A DNA stretch of 64,000 nucleotides from Panulirus ornatus (taxonomy: Eukaryota; Arthropoda; Malacostraca; Decapoda; Palinuridae). How positions within the stretch are numbered: position 1 is the stretch's first letter; every line of letters starts with the position of its first letter. The notes beneath the pieces are model-generated. The model was not told the DNA's origin, did no database searches, and saw nothing but the letters and a program-made list of their open reading frames with translations. The stretch covers positions 33,950,387 to 34,014,386 of the forward strand of contig NC_092225.1 of assembly GCF_036320965.1 (NCBI RefSeq), written 5' to 3'. Below, one piece after another: positions 37,401 to 50,284 of the stretch. Made by a program: the position numbers and the translations under genes.

Positions 37401-38379
37401 GTCAGGCAGGACAGGAGATAGAGGTTTGGGACGAGAGTTAGGCAGGACAGGAGAGAGAGGCTTTGGACGAGAGTCAAGCAAGACATGAGAGAGAGCCTTT
37501 GGAGGAGAGTCAGGCAGGAGGAGAGAGAGAGGCTTAGGACAGTAGTCAGCCAGAATCGGATAGAGAGACTTGGGACGAGAGTCAGGCAAGAAAGGAGGAA
37601 GAGGTTTGGAACGAGAGTCAGGCAGGGTAGGAGAGAGAGGTTTGGGACGAGAATTAGGCAGGACACGAGAGAGAGGGTTAGGAAGAGAGTCAGGAAGGGT
37701 AGGGTAGAGAGGTTTGGCACGAGAGTTAGGCAGGACACGAGAGTGAGGGTTAGAAAGAGAGTCAGGCAGGAAGTAAGAGAGACGCTTGACGAGAGTCAGG
37801 CAGGACAGGAGAGAGAGGCTTAGGATGAAAAACAGGCGGGAGAGAAGATTGAGGCTTGGGACGAGAGTCAGGAAGGGTAGGAGAGAAGAGCTTTGGACGA
37901 GAGTCAGGCAAGTAGTAGAAAGAGGCTTGATACGGGAGTCAGGCAGACATGAGAGAGAGTCTTGGGACGAGAGTCAGGCAGGATAAGAGAGACAGAGGCC
38001 TTGGACGAAAGTCAGTCAGGACATGAGAGAGAGACTTCGGACGAGAGTCAGGCACGACAGGAGAGAGAGGATTGGGACGTGAGTCAGGCAGGACAGGGAA
38101 GAAAGGCTTGGGACGAGAGTCAAGCAGGATAGGAGAGAGGGGCTTGGAACGAGAATAATTCTGGACCGGACAGGGAGGGTTACGACGAGAGTCAGGCTGC
38201 ACAGGAGGGACAGGGTTGCGAAGAAAGTCATGCAGGACAGGAGAGAGAGTCTTAGGACGAATGTCAATGAGGACGGAAGAGTGAGGTATTGGACGAGAGT
38301 CAGGCAGGGCCGGAGAGAAGGGCTTGTGACGAGAGTCAGGCAAGTGGGAGAAAGAACCTTGGGACGAGAGTCAGGCAGG
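37401..38379 (+). repeat. Linker between the H copies
   Basis: 37421-37830 matches 31020-31430 at offset 6,401 bp, including the GAGCCTTTGGAGGAGAGTC and GGAGGAGAGAGAGAGG units. A short D module follows at 38110-38340 (GAATAATTCTGGACCGG at 38150, GTTGCGAAGAAAGTCATGC at 38214). The unit GTCAGGCAGACATGAG near 37939 lacks two bases. Confidence 0.82.
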
Positions 38380-41300
38380 ACATGAGAGAGAGGCTTGGGA
38401 CGAGAGTCATGCAGGATAAGAGATACAGAGGCTTGGGAAGAGAGTCAGTCAGGACAGGAGAGCGAGACTTCGGACGAGAGTTAGGCACGACAGGAGAGAG
38501 AGGCTTATGACGAGAGTCATGCAGGACAGTTGAGAAAGGCTTGGAACGAGAGTCAGACAGGACAGGAGAGAGAGGCTTCGGACGAGAGTCAGGCAGGATA
38601 AGAGAGACAGAGGCTTGGGACGAGAGTCAGTCAGGACAGAGAGAGAGACTTAGGACGAGAGTCAGGCATGACAGGAGAGAGAGGCTTGTGACGAGAGTCA
38701 GGCAGGACAGGGGAGAAAGGCTTGGAACGAGAGTGAGGCAGGACAGGAGAGAGAGTCTTCGGACGACGGTCAGGCATGGTAGGAGAGAGAGGTTTGGGAC
38801 GAGAGTTAGGCAGGACACGAGAGAGAGGGATAGGAAGAGTCAGGCAGGAGAGGAGAAAGATGCGTGGGACGAGTGTCAGGCCTGACAGGAGAGAGAGGCT
38901 TGGGACGAGAGTCAGGAAGGACAGGAGATAGAGGCTTGGGACGAGAGTCAGGCAGGGTAGGAGAGAAAGGTTTGGGACGAGAGTTAGGCAGGACACGAGA
39001 GAGAGGGTTAGGAAGAGAGTCAGGAAGGATAGGAGAAAGAGGTTTGGGACGAGAGTTAGGCAGGACACGAGAGAGTGGATTAGGAAGAGATTCAGGAAGG
39101 AAAGAAGAGAGAGGCTAGACGAGAGAGTCAGGCAGGACAGGAGAGAGAGGCTTAGGACGACGGTCAGGCAGGGTAGGAGAGAGAGATTTGGGTCGACAGT
39201 TAGGCCGGACACGAGAGAGAGGGTTAGGAAGAGTCAGGCAGGAGAGGAGATAGATGCCTGTGACGAGTGTCAGGCATGACAGGAGAGAGAGGCTTAGGAC
39301 GAGAGTCAGGAAGGACAGAAGAGATGTGCTTGGGACGAGAGTCAGGCAGGACAGGAGATAGAGGTTTGGGACGAGAGTTAGGCAGGACATGATAGAGAGG
39401 CTTTGGACGAGAGTCAAACAAGACATGAGAGAGAGCCTTTGGACGAGAGTCAGGCAGGAGGAGTGAGAGAGGCTTAGGACAGTAGTCAGGCAGAGTCGGA
39501 TAGAGAGGCTTGGGACGAGAGTCAGGCAGGACAGGAGAAAAAGGTTTGAAACGAGAGTCAGGCAGGGTAGGAGAGAGTGTTTTGGGACGAGAATTAGGCA
39601 GGACACGAGAGAGAGGGTTAGGAAGAGAGTCAGGAAGGGTAGGAGAGAGAGGTTTGGCACGAGAGTTTGGCAGCACACGAGAGAGAGGCTTAGGATGAAA
39701 TTCAGGTAGGAGAGAAGAGTGAGGCTTGAGACGAGAGTCAGGAAGGGTAGGAGAGAAGAGCTTTGTACGAGAGTCAGGCAAGTAAGAGAAAGAGGCTTGG
39801 TACGAAAGTCAGGCAGGACATAAGAGAGAGGCTTGGGACGAACAGTCAGGCAGTACAGGTGAGAGATACTTGGGAAGAGAGTCAGGCACGACAGGAGAAA
39901 GAGGTTTGTGACGAGAGTCAGGCAGGACAAGAGATAAAAGCTTACGAAGAGAGGCAGGCAGGACAGGAGAGAGAAGCTTGGGATGATAGTCAGGCAGGAA
40001 AGGAGAGAGAGGCTTGGGTCGAGAGTCAGGCAGGAGAGGAGAGAGAGGCTTTTTACGGGAGTCGGGAAGTACGGGATAGAGACCCTTGGGACGAGAGTCA
40101 GGCAGGACAGCAGATAGAGGCATCGTACGAGAGTCAAGCAGGATAGGAGAGAGGGGCTTGGGACGACAATAATTCTGGCCCGGACAGGGAGGGTTACGAC
40201 GAGAGTCAGGCTGTAGAGGAGAGACAGGGTTGCGACGAAATTCATGCACGACAGGAGAGAGAGGCTTAGGACGAATGTCAATGAGGACGGAAGAGTAAGG
40301 CTTTGGACGAGAGTCAGGCAGGGAACGGAGAGAAGGGCTTGTGACGAGAGTCAGGCAAGTCGGAGAAAGAGGATTGGGACGAGAGTCAGGCAGGACATGA
40401 GAGAGAGGCTTGGGACGAGAGTCATGCAGGATAAGAGAGACAGAGGCTTGGGACGAGAATCAGTCAGGACAGGAGAGAGAGACTTCGGTCGAGAGTCAGG
40501 CACGACAGGAGAGAGAGGCTTGGGACGAGAGTCAGGCAGGACAGGGGAGAAAGGCTTGGAACGAGAGTCAGGCAGGGCAGGAGAGAAAGGCTTCGGACGA
40601 CGGTTAGGCATGGCAGGAGAGAGAGGTTTGGGATGAGAGTTACGCAGGACACGAGAGAGAGATAGGAAGAGAGTCAGGCAGGACAGGAGAAAGATGCCTG
40701 GGACGAGTGTCAGGCATGAAAGGAGAGAGAGGCTTGGGACGAGAGTCAGGAAGGACAGAAGAGATATGCTTGCGACGAGACTCAGGCAGGACAGGAGATA
40801 GATTCTTAGGACGAGAGTCAGGCAGGACAGGAGAGAGAGGCTTGGGACGAGAGTCAGGCAGGACAGGAGAGAGAGCCTTTGGACGATAGTCAGGCAGGAG
40901 GAGAGAGAGAGGCTTAGGACAGGAGTCAGCCAGAGTCGGATAGAGAGGCTTGGGACGAGAGTCAGGCAGGACAGGAGAGAGAGGTTTGGGACGAGAGTCA
41001 GGCAGTGTAGGAGAGAGAGGATTGGGACGAGAGTTAGGCAGGAAACGGGAGAGAGGGTTAGGAAGAGAGTCAGGAAGGAAAGAAGAGAGAGGCTTCACGA
41101 GAGAGTCAAGCAGGATAGGAGAGAGAGGCTTAGGACGACGGTCAGGCAGGGTAGGAGAGAGAGGTTTGGGTCGACAGTTAGGCAGGACACGAGAGAGAGG
41201 GTTAGGAAGAGAGTCAGGAAGGACAGGAGAAAGATGCCTGGGACGAGTGTCAGGCATGACAGGAGAGAGAGGCTTAGGACGAGAGTCAGGAGGGACAGAA

Positions 41301-42400
41301 GACATATGCTTGGGACGAGAGTCAGGCAGGACAGGAGATAGAGGTTTGGGACGAGAGTTAGGCAGGACAGGAGAGAGAGGCTTGACGAGAGTCAGGCAGG
41401 ACATGAGAGAGAGCCTTTGGACGAGAGTCAGGCAGGAGGAGAGAGAGAGGCTTAGGACAGGAGTCAGGTAGAGTCGGATAGAGAGGCTTGGGACGAGAGT
41501 CAGGCAGGACAGGAGAAAGAGGTTTTGGACGAGAGTCATGCAGGGTAGGAGAGAGAGGTTTGGGACGAGAGTTAGGCAGGACACGAGAGAGAGGGTTAGG
41601 AGGAGAGTCAGGAAAGGCAGGAGAGAGAGGTTTGTGACGAGAGTTAGGCAGGACACGAGAGAGAGGGTTAGGAAGGGAGTCAGGCAGGAAAGAAGAGAGA
41701 GGCGTTACGAGAGAGACAGGCAAGACAGGAGAGAGATACTTAGGATGAAAGTCAGGCAGGACAGAAGAGTGAGGCTTGGGACGAGAGTCATGAAGGGTAG
41801 GAAAGAAGGGCTTGGGACGAGAGTCAGGCAAGTAGGAGAGAAATGCTTGTTACGAGAGTCAGGAATGACATGAGAGAGAGGCTTGGGACGAGAGTCAAGC
41901 AGGGTAGGAGAGAGAGGTTTGGGGCGAAAGTTAGGCAGGACACGAGAGAGAGGGTTAGGAAGAGTGTCAGGAAGGGTAGGAGAGAGAGGTTTGTGACTAG
42001 AGTTGGGCAGGACACGAGAGAGAGGGTTAGAAAGAGAGTCGGGCAGGAAAGAAGAGAGAGGCTTGACGAGAGAGTCAGGCAGGACAAGAGAGAGAGGCTT
42101 AGGATGAAAGTCAGGAAGGACAGAAGAGTGAGGCTTGGGACGAGAGTCATGAAAGGTAGAAGAGAAGGGCTTGGGACGAGAGTCAGGCAAGTAGGAGAAA
42201 GAGGCTTGGGATGAGAGTCAGGAAGGACATAAGGGAGAGGCTTGGGATGAGAGTCAGGCAGTACAGGAGAGAGGAACTTGGGAAAAGAGTCAGTCACGAC
42301 AGGAGAGAGACGTTTGGAACGAGAGTCAGGCAGGACAAGAGATATAAGCTTAGGAAGAGAGGCAGGCAGGACAGGAGAGAGAAGCTTGGGACGAGAGTCA
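38380..42400 (+). repeat. Segmental duplication H, copy 2
   Basis: Second copy of 33960-37400. Its left part (38380-38900) is the clean version of the indel-rich 33960-34475. It differs from copy 1 mainly by an extra 538 bp at about 40979-41516. After the extra piece the two copies are again indistinguishable by eye up to about 42400. Confidence 0.92.
40979..41516 (+). repeat. 538-bp extra piece in H copy 2
   Basis: Present only in the second H copy. The sequence before it (CAGAGTCGGATAGAG then GGCTTGGGACGAG, 40932-40970) is repeated at its end (41471-41508), so the extra piece is one turn of a local repeat of about 15 monomers. This is the pattern left by unequal exchange rather than by insertion of foreign DNA. 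Its content is ordinary array, including a GGAAACGGGAGAG unit at 41041. Confidence 0.85.
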
Positions 42401-43944
42401 GGCAGGACAGGAGAGAGAGGCTTGGGACGAGAGTCAGGCAATAGAGGAGAGAGAGGCTTTTTACGGGAGTCGGGAAGTACCGGATGGAGACCCTTGGGAC
42501 GAGAGTCAGGCAGGACAGGAGAGAGAGGCATCGTACGAGAGTCAAGCAGGATAGGAGATAGGTTCTTGGGACGAGAATAATTTTGGACCGCACAGATAGG
42601 GTTACGACGAGAGTCAGGCTGCACAGGAGAGAGAGGGTTGCGACGAAAGTCATGCAAGGTAGGAGAGAGAGGCTTAGGACGAATGTCAATGACTAGACTA
42701 GAGTTGGGCAGGACACGAGAGAGAGGGTTAGAAAGAGAGTCAGGCAGGACAAGAGAGAGAGGCTTAGGATGAAAGTCAGGAAGGACAGAAGAGTGAGGCT
42801 TGGGACGAGAGTCAGGAAAGGTAGAAGAGAAGGGCTTGGGACGAGAGTCAGGCAAGTAGGAGAAAGAGACTTGGGAAGAGAGTCAGGCAGGACATGAGAG
42901 AGAGGCTTGGGACGAGAGTCATGCAGGATAAGAGAGACAGAGGATTGGGACGAGTTTCAGTCAGGACAGGAGAGAGAGACTTAGGACGACGGTCAGGCAT
43001 GGCAGGAGAGAGAGGTTTGTGCCGAGAGTTAGGCAGGACATGAGAGAGAGGGTTAGGAAGAGAGTCAGGCAGGACAGGAGAAAGATGCCTGGGACGAGTG
43101 TCAGGCATGACAGGAGAGAGAGGCTTGAGACGAGAGTCAGGAAGGACAGACACATGCTTGGGACGAGAGTCAGGAAGGACAGACACATGCTTGGGACGAG
43201 AGTCAGGTAGGACAGTAGATAGTGGCTTGGGACGAGAGTCAGGCAGGACAGGAGAGAGAGGCTTGGGACGAGAGTCGGGCAAGACAGGATAGAGAGCCTT
43301 TGGACGATAGTCAGGCAGGAGGAGAGAGAGAGGCTTAGGACAGGAGTCAGCCAGAGTCGGATAGAGAGGCCTGGGACGAGAGTCAGGAAGGACAGGAGAG
43401 AGATGTTTTGGGATGAGAGTTAGGCAGGACACGAGAGAGAGGGTTAGGAAGAGAGTCAGGCAGGAAAGAAGAGAGAGGCTTCACGAGAGGGTCAGGCAGG
43501 ACAGGAGAGAGAGGCTTAGGATGAAAGTTAGGCAGGAGAGAAAAGTGAGGCTTGGGACGAGAGTCAGGAAGGGTAGGAAAGAATGGCTTGGGACCATAGT
43601 CAGGCAAGTAGGAGAGAGATGCTTGGTACGAGAGTCAGGAAGGATATGAGAGAGAGGCTTGGGACGAGAGTCAGGCAGTACAGGAGAGAGACACTTGGGA
43701 AGAGAGTCAGGCACGACAGAAGAGAGACACTTGGGAAGAGAGTCAGGCACGACAGGAGAGAGAGGTTTGGGACGAGAGTCAGGCAGTACAAGAGATTGAA
43801 GCTTAGGAAGAGATGCAGGCAGGACAGGAGAGAGAAGCTTGGGACAAGTCAGGCAGGACAGGAGAGAGAGGCTTGTGACGAGAGTCAGGCAGGAGAGGAA
43901 AAAGAGGCTTTTTTTCGGGAGTCAGGAAGTACCGGATAGAGACC
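42401..43944 (+). repeat. Array segment with D module and 33-bp doubling
   Basis: D markers lie at 42462 (CTTTTTACGGGAGTCGGG), 42573 (GAATAATTTTGGACCGC) and 42634. Around 43141-43206 a shortened 33-bp monomer containing GACAGACACATGCTTGG is doubled exactly. The GAAAAAGAGGCTTTTTTTCG unit near 43900 contains a run of seven T, the longest T run noticed in the window. Confidence 0.8.
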
Positions 43945-44009
43945 CTTGGGACGAGAGTCAGGCAGGACAGGAGAGAGAGACTTCGTACGAGAGTCAAGCA
44001 GGATAGGAG
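43945..44009 (+). repeat. Clean monomers before a degraded patch
   Basis: About two normal monomers (GACCCTTGGGACGAGAG, GACTTCGTACGAGAGTC) matching the end of the D order elsewhere; register fails immediately afterwards. Confidence 0.6.
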
Positions 44010-44420
44010 ATAGGCTTGGGCAGAATATTATTCTGGACCGACAGATGAGGGTTACGACGAGAGTCAGGCTGCATAGGAGAGAGACGGGTTGCGATGAAAG
44101 TCATGCAGGACAGGAGAGAGAGGCTTAGGACGAAGTCAGAGACGGAGGAGGCTTAGGACGAGAGTCAGGCAGGGTCGGAGAGAAGAGGTTGACGAGAGTC
44201 AGGCAGGACAGGAGAGAGAGGCTTGGGACGAAGTCAGGCAGGACAGAGAGAGAGGCTTGGGACGAGAGTCAGGCAGGATAGAGAGAAGGGCTTGGGACGA
44301 GATCAGTCAGGAAAGGAGAAGAGGCTTGGGAACAGAGTCAGGCAGGACAGAAAAGAAAGGGGTTGAGGAAAAGTCCCGGGAGGAAAGAAGAAGAAGATTG
44401 GACGAGGAAATCAGGCAGTA
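44010..44420 (+). other. Indel-rich degraded stretch, probable assembly patch
   Basis: Register is lost: GGGCAGAATATTATTCTGG near 44018, GAAGTCAGAGACGGAGGAGG near 44134, GAAGAGGTTGACGAG near 44183, GGAAAAGTCCCGGGAGG near 44357. Allowing indels it follows 45460-45890 in order (AATAATTCTGGACCGGAC, GGTTGCGATGAAAGTCATGC and GGGTCGGAGAGAAGGG units). A new SmaI-like CCCGGG word and lost monomer lengths occur only here. An unpolished patch is the likeliest reading. Confidence 0.72.
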
Positions 44421-46189
44421 CAGGAGAGAGAGGCTTAGGACGACGGTTAGGCAGGGTAGGAGAGAGAGGTTTGGGTTGAGAGTTAGACAGGACACGAGAA
44501 AGAGGGTTAGGAAGAGAGTCAATCAGGACCGGAGATAGATGCCTGGGACGAGTGTCAGGCATGACAGGAGAAAGAGGCTTAGGACAAGAGTCAGGAAGGA
44601 CAGAAGAGATATGCTTCGGACGAGAATCAGGCAGGACAGGAGATAGAGGTTTGGGACGAGAGTTATGCAGGACAGGAGAGAGAGGCTTGGGACAAGAGTC
44701 AGGCAGGACAGGAGAGAGAGCCTTTGGACGAGAGTCAGGCAGGAGGAGAGAGAGAGGCTTAGGACAGTAGTCAGTCAGAGTCGGATAGAGAGGCTAGGGA
44801 CGAGAGTCAAGAAGGACAAGAGAGAGAGGTTTGGGACGAGAGTCAGGCGGGGTAGGAGAAAGAGGTTTGGGACGAGAGTTAGGCAGGACACGAGAGAGAG
44901 GGTTAGGAAGAGAGTCAGGAAGGGTAGGAGAGAGAGGTTTGGGACGAGAGTTAGATAGGACACGAGAGAGAGGGTTAGGAAGAGAGTCAGGAAGGTTAGG
45001 AGAGAGAGGTTTGGGACGAGAGTTAGATAGGACACGAAAGAGAGGTTTAGGAAGAGAGTGAGGCAGGAAAGAAGAGAGAGGCTTGAAGAGAGAGTCAGGC
45101 AGGACAGGAGAGAGACGATTAGGATGAAAGTCAGGCAGGACAGAAGAGTGACGCTTGGGACGAGAGTCAGGAAGGGTAGGAGAGAAGGGCTTGGGACGAG
45201 AGTCAGGCAAGTAGGAAAAAGAGACTTGGTACAAGAGTCAGGAAGGACATGAGAGAGAGGCTTGGGATGAGAGTCAGGCAGTACAGTAGAGAGACACTTG
45301 GGAAAAGAGTCAGGCACGACAGGAGAGAGACGTTTGGAACGATAGTCAGTCAGGACAAGAGATAGAAGCTTCGGAAGAGAGGCAGGCAGGACAGGAGAGA
45401 AAAGCTTGGGACGAGAGTCAGGCAGGACAGGGAGAGAGGCTTCGTACGAGAGTCAAGCAGGATAGGAGAGAGAGGCTTGGGACGAGAATAATTCTGGACC
45501 GGACAGGGAGGGTTACGACGAGAGTCAGGCTGCATAGGAGAGACAGGGTTGCGATGAAAGTCATGCAGGACAGGAGAGAGAGGCTTAGGATGAAAGTCAA
45601 TGAGGACGGAAGAGTTAGGCTTGGGACGAGAGTCAGGCAGGGTCGGAGAGAAGGGCTTGTTACGAGAGTCAGGCAAGTAGGAGAAAGAGGCTTGGGACGA
45701 GAGTCAGGCAGGACATGAGAGAGAGGCTTGGGACGAGAGTCAGGCAGGATAAGAGAGACAGAGGCTTGGGACGAGAATCAGTCAGGACAGGAGAAAGAGG
45801 CTTGGGACAAGAGTCAGGCAGGACATGAGAGAGAGGGTTAGGAGAGAGTCAGGCAGGAAAGAAGAGAGAGGATTGACGAGAGAGTCAGGCAGTACAGGAG
45901 AGAGAGGCTTAGGACGACGGTTAGGCAGGGTAGGAGAGAGAGGTTTCGGTTGAGAGTTAGGCAGGACACGAGAGAGAGGGTTAGGAAGAGAGTCAACAGG
46001 ACAGGAGATAGATGCCTGGGACGAGTGTCAGGCATGACAGGAGAAAGAGGCTTAGGACGAGAGTCAGGAAGGACAGAAGAGATATGCTTCGGACGAGAAT
46101 CAGGCAGGACAGGAGATAGAGGTTTAGGACGAGAGTTATGCAGGACAGTAAGAGAGGCTTGGGACAAGAGTCAGGCAGGACAGGAGAGA
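44421..46189 (+). repeat. Array segment duplicated at about 1,478 bp
   Basis: 44412-44740 (GGACGACGGTTAGGC, GGTTTGGGTTGAGAG, GATGCCTGGGACGAG and GATATGCTTCGGACGAG units) recurs at 45890-46190. Together with the degraded patch before it, about 43.98-44.71 kb is a copy of 45.46-46.19 kb. Between them lie three alternations of GGGTAGGAGAGAGAGG with ACACGAGAGAGAGGGTTAGG units (44850-45060) and a D module (45400-45670). Confidence 0.8.
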
Positions 46190-47000
46190 GAGGCCTTTTG
46201 GACGAGAGTCAGGCAAGCAGGACAGGGGAGAGAGATTAGGACGAGAGTCAGCAGGTACAGGACAGAGAGGATTTTGGACTAGAGTCAGTCAGGACAGGAG
46301 AGAGAGGTATTGGAGAGTAAGCAGGACAGGGGATAGAGCTTGGGACGAGAGTCAGCAGAGACAAGAGAGAGAGAGGATTTGAACGAGAGTCAGACAGAAC
46401 AGAAAGAAAGCTTTTGACGAGGAGTCATCAGGACAGGAGAGGGAATTCTGTGAAGAGAGTCATGCAGGACAGGGGATGAGGGTTGGGAGGAAGTCAGGCA
46501 GAACAGGGGAGAGAGGCTTGGGACGAGAGTCAGGCAGACGTAGGAGAGAGGGCTTGGACGGAATAATCCAGGACCGGGCAAAGAGGGTTGGGAACGAGAG
46601 TCAGGGAAAAAGGACTGGAGGAGAGGGTAGAGGACGAGAGTCATGCAGGACAAGAGAAAGAGGCTTAGGACGAGAGTCAGGAGGACAGTGGAGAGAGGAT
46701 TGGACGAGAGTTAGGCAGGACAGGAAAGAGAATCTTGGGACGAAAATCAGCAGGACAGGGAGAGAGAGGCTTGTGACGATCAGGCAGCAAGGAGACGGAG
46801 GCTTGGACGAGAATCAGGCAGGACAGGGAGAGAGGGCTTGGGACGAGAGTCAGGCAGGACAGGAGAGAGACACTGGGGACGAGAGTCAGGCAGATAGGAG
46901 AGAGAGGCTTGGACGAGATCAGGAGGACAGAAGAGAGGCTTAGGACGAGAGTCACGCAGAACAGGATAGAGAGGCTTTTGACTAAAGTCAGGCAAGAGAG
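46190..47000 (+). other. Indel-rich degraded stretch, composite of two clean sources
   Basis: 46220-46680 follows 47247-47705 base for base except for frequent indels (GTATTGGAGAGTAAGCAGG, GAGGAGTCATCAGGACAGG, GACGGAATAATCCAGG, GGGAAAAAGGACTGG). 46680-47000 follows 50285-50640 in the same way (GACAGTGGAGAGAGG, GACGAAAATCAGCAGG, GATCAGGCAGCAAGG). It lies directly before clean array equivalent to 50640 onward. Two sources stitched together inside one noisy stretch strongly suggest a gap filled with raw reads or a collapsed region. Confidence 0.76.
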
Positions 47001-48060
47001 GATTTTGCCGTATTTGACGAGAGTGAGGCGGTACAGGGGATAGTGCTTTGGGACGAGAGTTAGGCAGGACAGGAGAGAGAGGATTTGGACGAGAGTCAGA
47101 CAGAACAAAGAGAAAGGCTTTGGACGAGAGTCATTCAGGACAGGAGAGAGAGTCTTGGGAAGAGAGTCATGCAGGACAGGGGAGAGAGGCCTGGAACGAG
47201 AGTCATGCAGGACAGGAGAGAGAGGCTTGGGACGAGAGTCAAGCAGGACAGGGGAGAGAGACTTAGGACGAGAGTCACGCAGTACAGGACAGAGAGGATT
47301 TTGACTAGAGTCAGTCAGGACAGGAGAGAGAGGTATTTGGCGAGAGTAAGGCAGGACAGGGGATAGAGCCTTGGGACGAGAGTCAGGCAGAACAAGAGAG
47401 AGAGAGGATTTGAACGAGAGTCAGACAGAACAGAAAGAAAGACTTTTGACGAGAGTCATTCAGGACAGGAGAGGGATTCTTGTGAAGAGAGTCATGCAGG
47501 ACAGGGGAGAGAGGCTTGGGAGGAGAGTCAGGCAGAACAGGGGAGAGAGGCTTGGGACGAGAGTCAAGCAGGACAGGAGAGAGGGGCTTGGGACGAGAAT
47601 AAATCCAGACCGGGCAAAGAGGGTTGGGACGAGAGTCAGGCTGGACAGGAGGAAGAGGGTTAGGACGAGAGTCATGCAGGACAAGAGAAAGAGGCTTAGG
47701 ACGAGAGTCAGGCAGGACAGGAGAGTGAGGCTTGGGACGAGAGTCGGGCAGGATAGGAGAGAAGGCTTGGGACGATAGTCAGCCAGGACAGGGGAGAAAG
47801 GCTTGGGAGAGTCAGGCAGGACAGGAGACAGAGGCTTGACGAGAGAGTCAGGCAGGACAGGACAGAGAGGGTTAGGACGAGAGTCAGGCAGGACAGGAGA
47901 TAGGTGCATGGGACGAGTGTCAGGCATGACAGGAGAGAGAGTCTTGGGACGAGAGTCAGGAAGGACAGAAGAGATGTGTTTGGTACGAGAGTCAGGCAGG
48001 ACAGGAGATAGAGACTTGGGACAAGAGTCAGGCATGACAGGAGAGAGATGCTTGGGACGA
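47001..48060 (+). repeat. Segmental duplication Q, copy 1
   Basis: Matches 50630-51720 at offset 3,577 bp: GCCGTATTTGACGAGAG (47009 and 50612), GAGGCGGTACAGGGG, L and M units, GAATAAATCCAGACCGGGC (47598; AATAAATCTAGACCGG at 51175) and GATAGGTGCATGGG (47901 and 51552). Between the copies are scattered substitutions and a few whole-monomer differences, so it is older than the H duplication. Confidence 0.86.
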
Positions 48061-49239
48061 GAGTCAGGCAGGACACGAGAGAGAGGGTTAGGAAGAGAGT
48101 CAGGCTGGAGAGGAGATAGATGTCTGGGACGAGTGTCAGGCAGGACAGGAGAGTGTGGTTTGGGACGATTTCCAGGAAGGACATAAGAAATATCATTAGG
48201 ACAGGAGAGAGAGGCTTAGGACGACAGTCAGGCAGAACAGGAGAGAGAGGCTTGGAATAAGAGTCAGGCATGACAGGAGATAGAGGCTTGGGACGAGAGT
48301 CAAGCAGGACAAGAGAGAGATTCTTGGGACAGGAGTCAGGCAGGGCCGGATAGAGAGGCTTGGGACAAGAGTCAGGCCTGACAGGAGAGAGAGGCTTGGG
48401 GCGAGAGTCAGGATCGAGAGGAGAGAGGTTTCGGACGAGTGTCAGGAAGGATAGGAGAGAGGGAGTTAGGACGAGTGTCGTACAGGACATAAGAGAGAGG
48501 CTTGGGACGAGGATCATGCAGGGTAGGAGACAGGCGCTTCGGACAAGAGTCAGGAAGGACAGGAGGTAGACTCTTGGGACAAGAGTCAGGCAGGACAGGA
48601 GAGAGAGGCTTGGGATGAGATTCAGGCAGGATAGAAGAGAGAGGCATGGGGCCAGAGTCATGCAGGACAGGAGAGAGAATCTTCGGACGAGAGTGAAGCT
48701 GAACAGGAGAGAGAAGCTTGAGACGAGAGGCAGACAGGATAAGAGAGAAAGGCTTGGGACGAGAGTTATTCAGGAAAGTAGAGAGAGGATTGGGGCCAGA
48801 GTCAAGCAGGGGAGGAGAGAGAGGAGTGGGACGAGAGTCATGCAAGACAGGAGAGAGAGGCTTGGGGCGAGATTCAGGCAGGACAGGAGAGAGAGGCTCA
48901 GGGTGAGAGTCAGGCAGGACCGAAGAGAGAAGCATTGGACGAGAGTCAGGCAGGACAGGAGAAAGAGGCATGAGACGAGAGTCAGGCGGGAAAGGGGAGA
49001 GAGGCTTCACGAGAGCGTCAGGCAGGACAGGAGAGAGAGTCCTGTGACGACGGTCAGGCAGGGTAGGAGAGACAGGTTTGGGACGAGAGTCAGGCAGGAC
49101 ACGAGAGAGAGGGTTAGGAAGAGAATCAGGCAGGACGAGTGTCATGCATGACAAGAGAGAGACGCTTGGGACAAGAGTCAGGAAGGACAGATGAGATATT
49201 CTTGGGACGAGAGTCAGGAAGGACAGGAGATAGAGGCTT
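48061..49239 (+). repeat. Module E copy 7 and F-type monomers
   Basis: E order is present: a GATTTCCAGGAAGGACATAAG-type unit near 48166, GTCAGGATCGAGAGG at 48407 and GCGCTTCGGACAAGAGTC near 48534. F-type units follow (GGGGCCAGAGTCATGC at 48648, GGATAAGAGAGAAAGG at 48737, GGAGTGGGACGAGAG at 48823), matching 20886-21445 in order. Near 49130 a truncated monomer (GGCAGGACGAGTGTCATGC) joins two units. Confidence 0.8.
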
Positions 49240-50284
49240 GGGACGAGAGTCAGGCAGGACATGAGAGAGAGGCTTGAGACGAGAGTCAGGCAGGGCAGTA
49301 GAGAGAGGCCTGGGACGAGAGTCAGGCAGGAGGAGAGAGAGAGGCTTAGGACAGGAGTAAGGCAGGGTCGGATAGAGAGGCTTGGGACGAGAATCAGGCA
49401 GGACAGGAGAGAAAGGCTTGGGACGAGAGTCAGGGAAGACAGGGGAGAGAGGCTTTGGACGAGAGTCAGTCATGACAGGAGAGAGAGGCTTGGGACGGGA
49501 GTCAGGCAGGACAGGAGAGATAGGGTTAGGACGAGAGTCAGGCAGGGTAGGAGATAGAGGCCTGGGACGAGTGTCAAGTAGGACAGGAGAACGAGGCTTG
49601 GGACAGGAGATAGATGCCTGGGACGATTGTCAGGCATGACAGAAGAGAGATGCTTCGGACTAGAGTAAGGAAGGACAGAAGAGATATGCTTGGGACAAGA
49701 GTCAGGCAGGACAGGAGATAGAGTCTTGTGATGAGATTCAGGCAAGACATGAGAGAGAGGCTTGGGATGAGAGTCAGGCAGGACAAGAGAGAGAGGCTTG
49801 GGACGATAGTCAGGCAGGAGGAGAGAGAGAAGCTTAAGACCGGAGTCAGGCAGGGTAGGATAGAGAGGCTTGGGAGGAGAGTCAGGCAGGACAGGAGAGA
49901 GAGGCTTGTGACAAGAGTCAGGGAGGACAGGGGAGAGAGGCTTTGGACGAGAGTCATCCATGGCAGGAGAGAGAGGCTTCGGACTAGAGTCAGGCAGGAC
50001 AGGAGAGAGAGGGTTAGGACGAGAGTCAGGCAGGGTAGGAGATATAGGCCTGGGACGAGTGTCAGGCAGGACAGGAGAGCGAGTCTTGGGACGAGAGTCT
50101 GGGTGAACAGGAGAAAGAATCTTGGGACGAGAGGCAGGCAGGACAGGACACAGAGGCTTGGGAGGACAGGCAGGCAAGACCGGAGAGAGAGTCAAGGAAC
50201 GAGAGTTAGGCAGGACAGGAGAGAGAGGCTTGGGACGAGAGTTAGGCAGGACAGGAGAGAGAGGCTTAGGACGACAGTCAGGAA
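49240..50284 (+). repeat. Local duplication with a period of about 0.49 kb
   Basis: 49250-49610 (GGAGGAGAGAGAGAGG, GGTCGGATAGAGAGG, GGGTAGGAGATAGAGGCC and GAGCGAGTCTTGG-type units) is followed by a related order at 49735-50095. From 50100 come GTCTGGGTGAACAGG and GGAGGACAGGCAGGCAAG variants not seen elsewhere in the window. Confidence 0.75.
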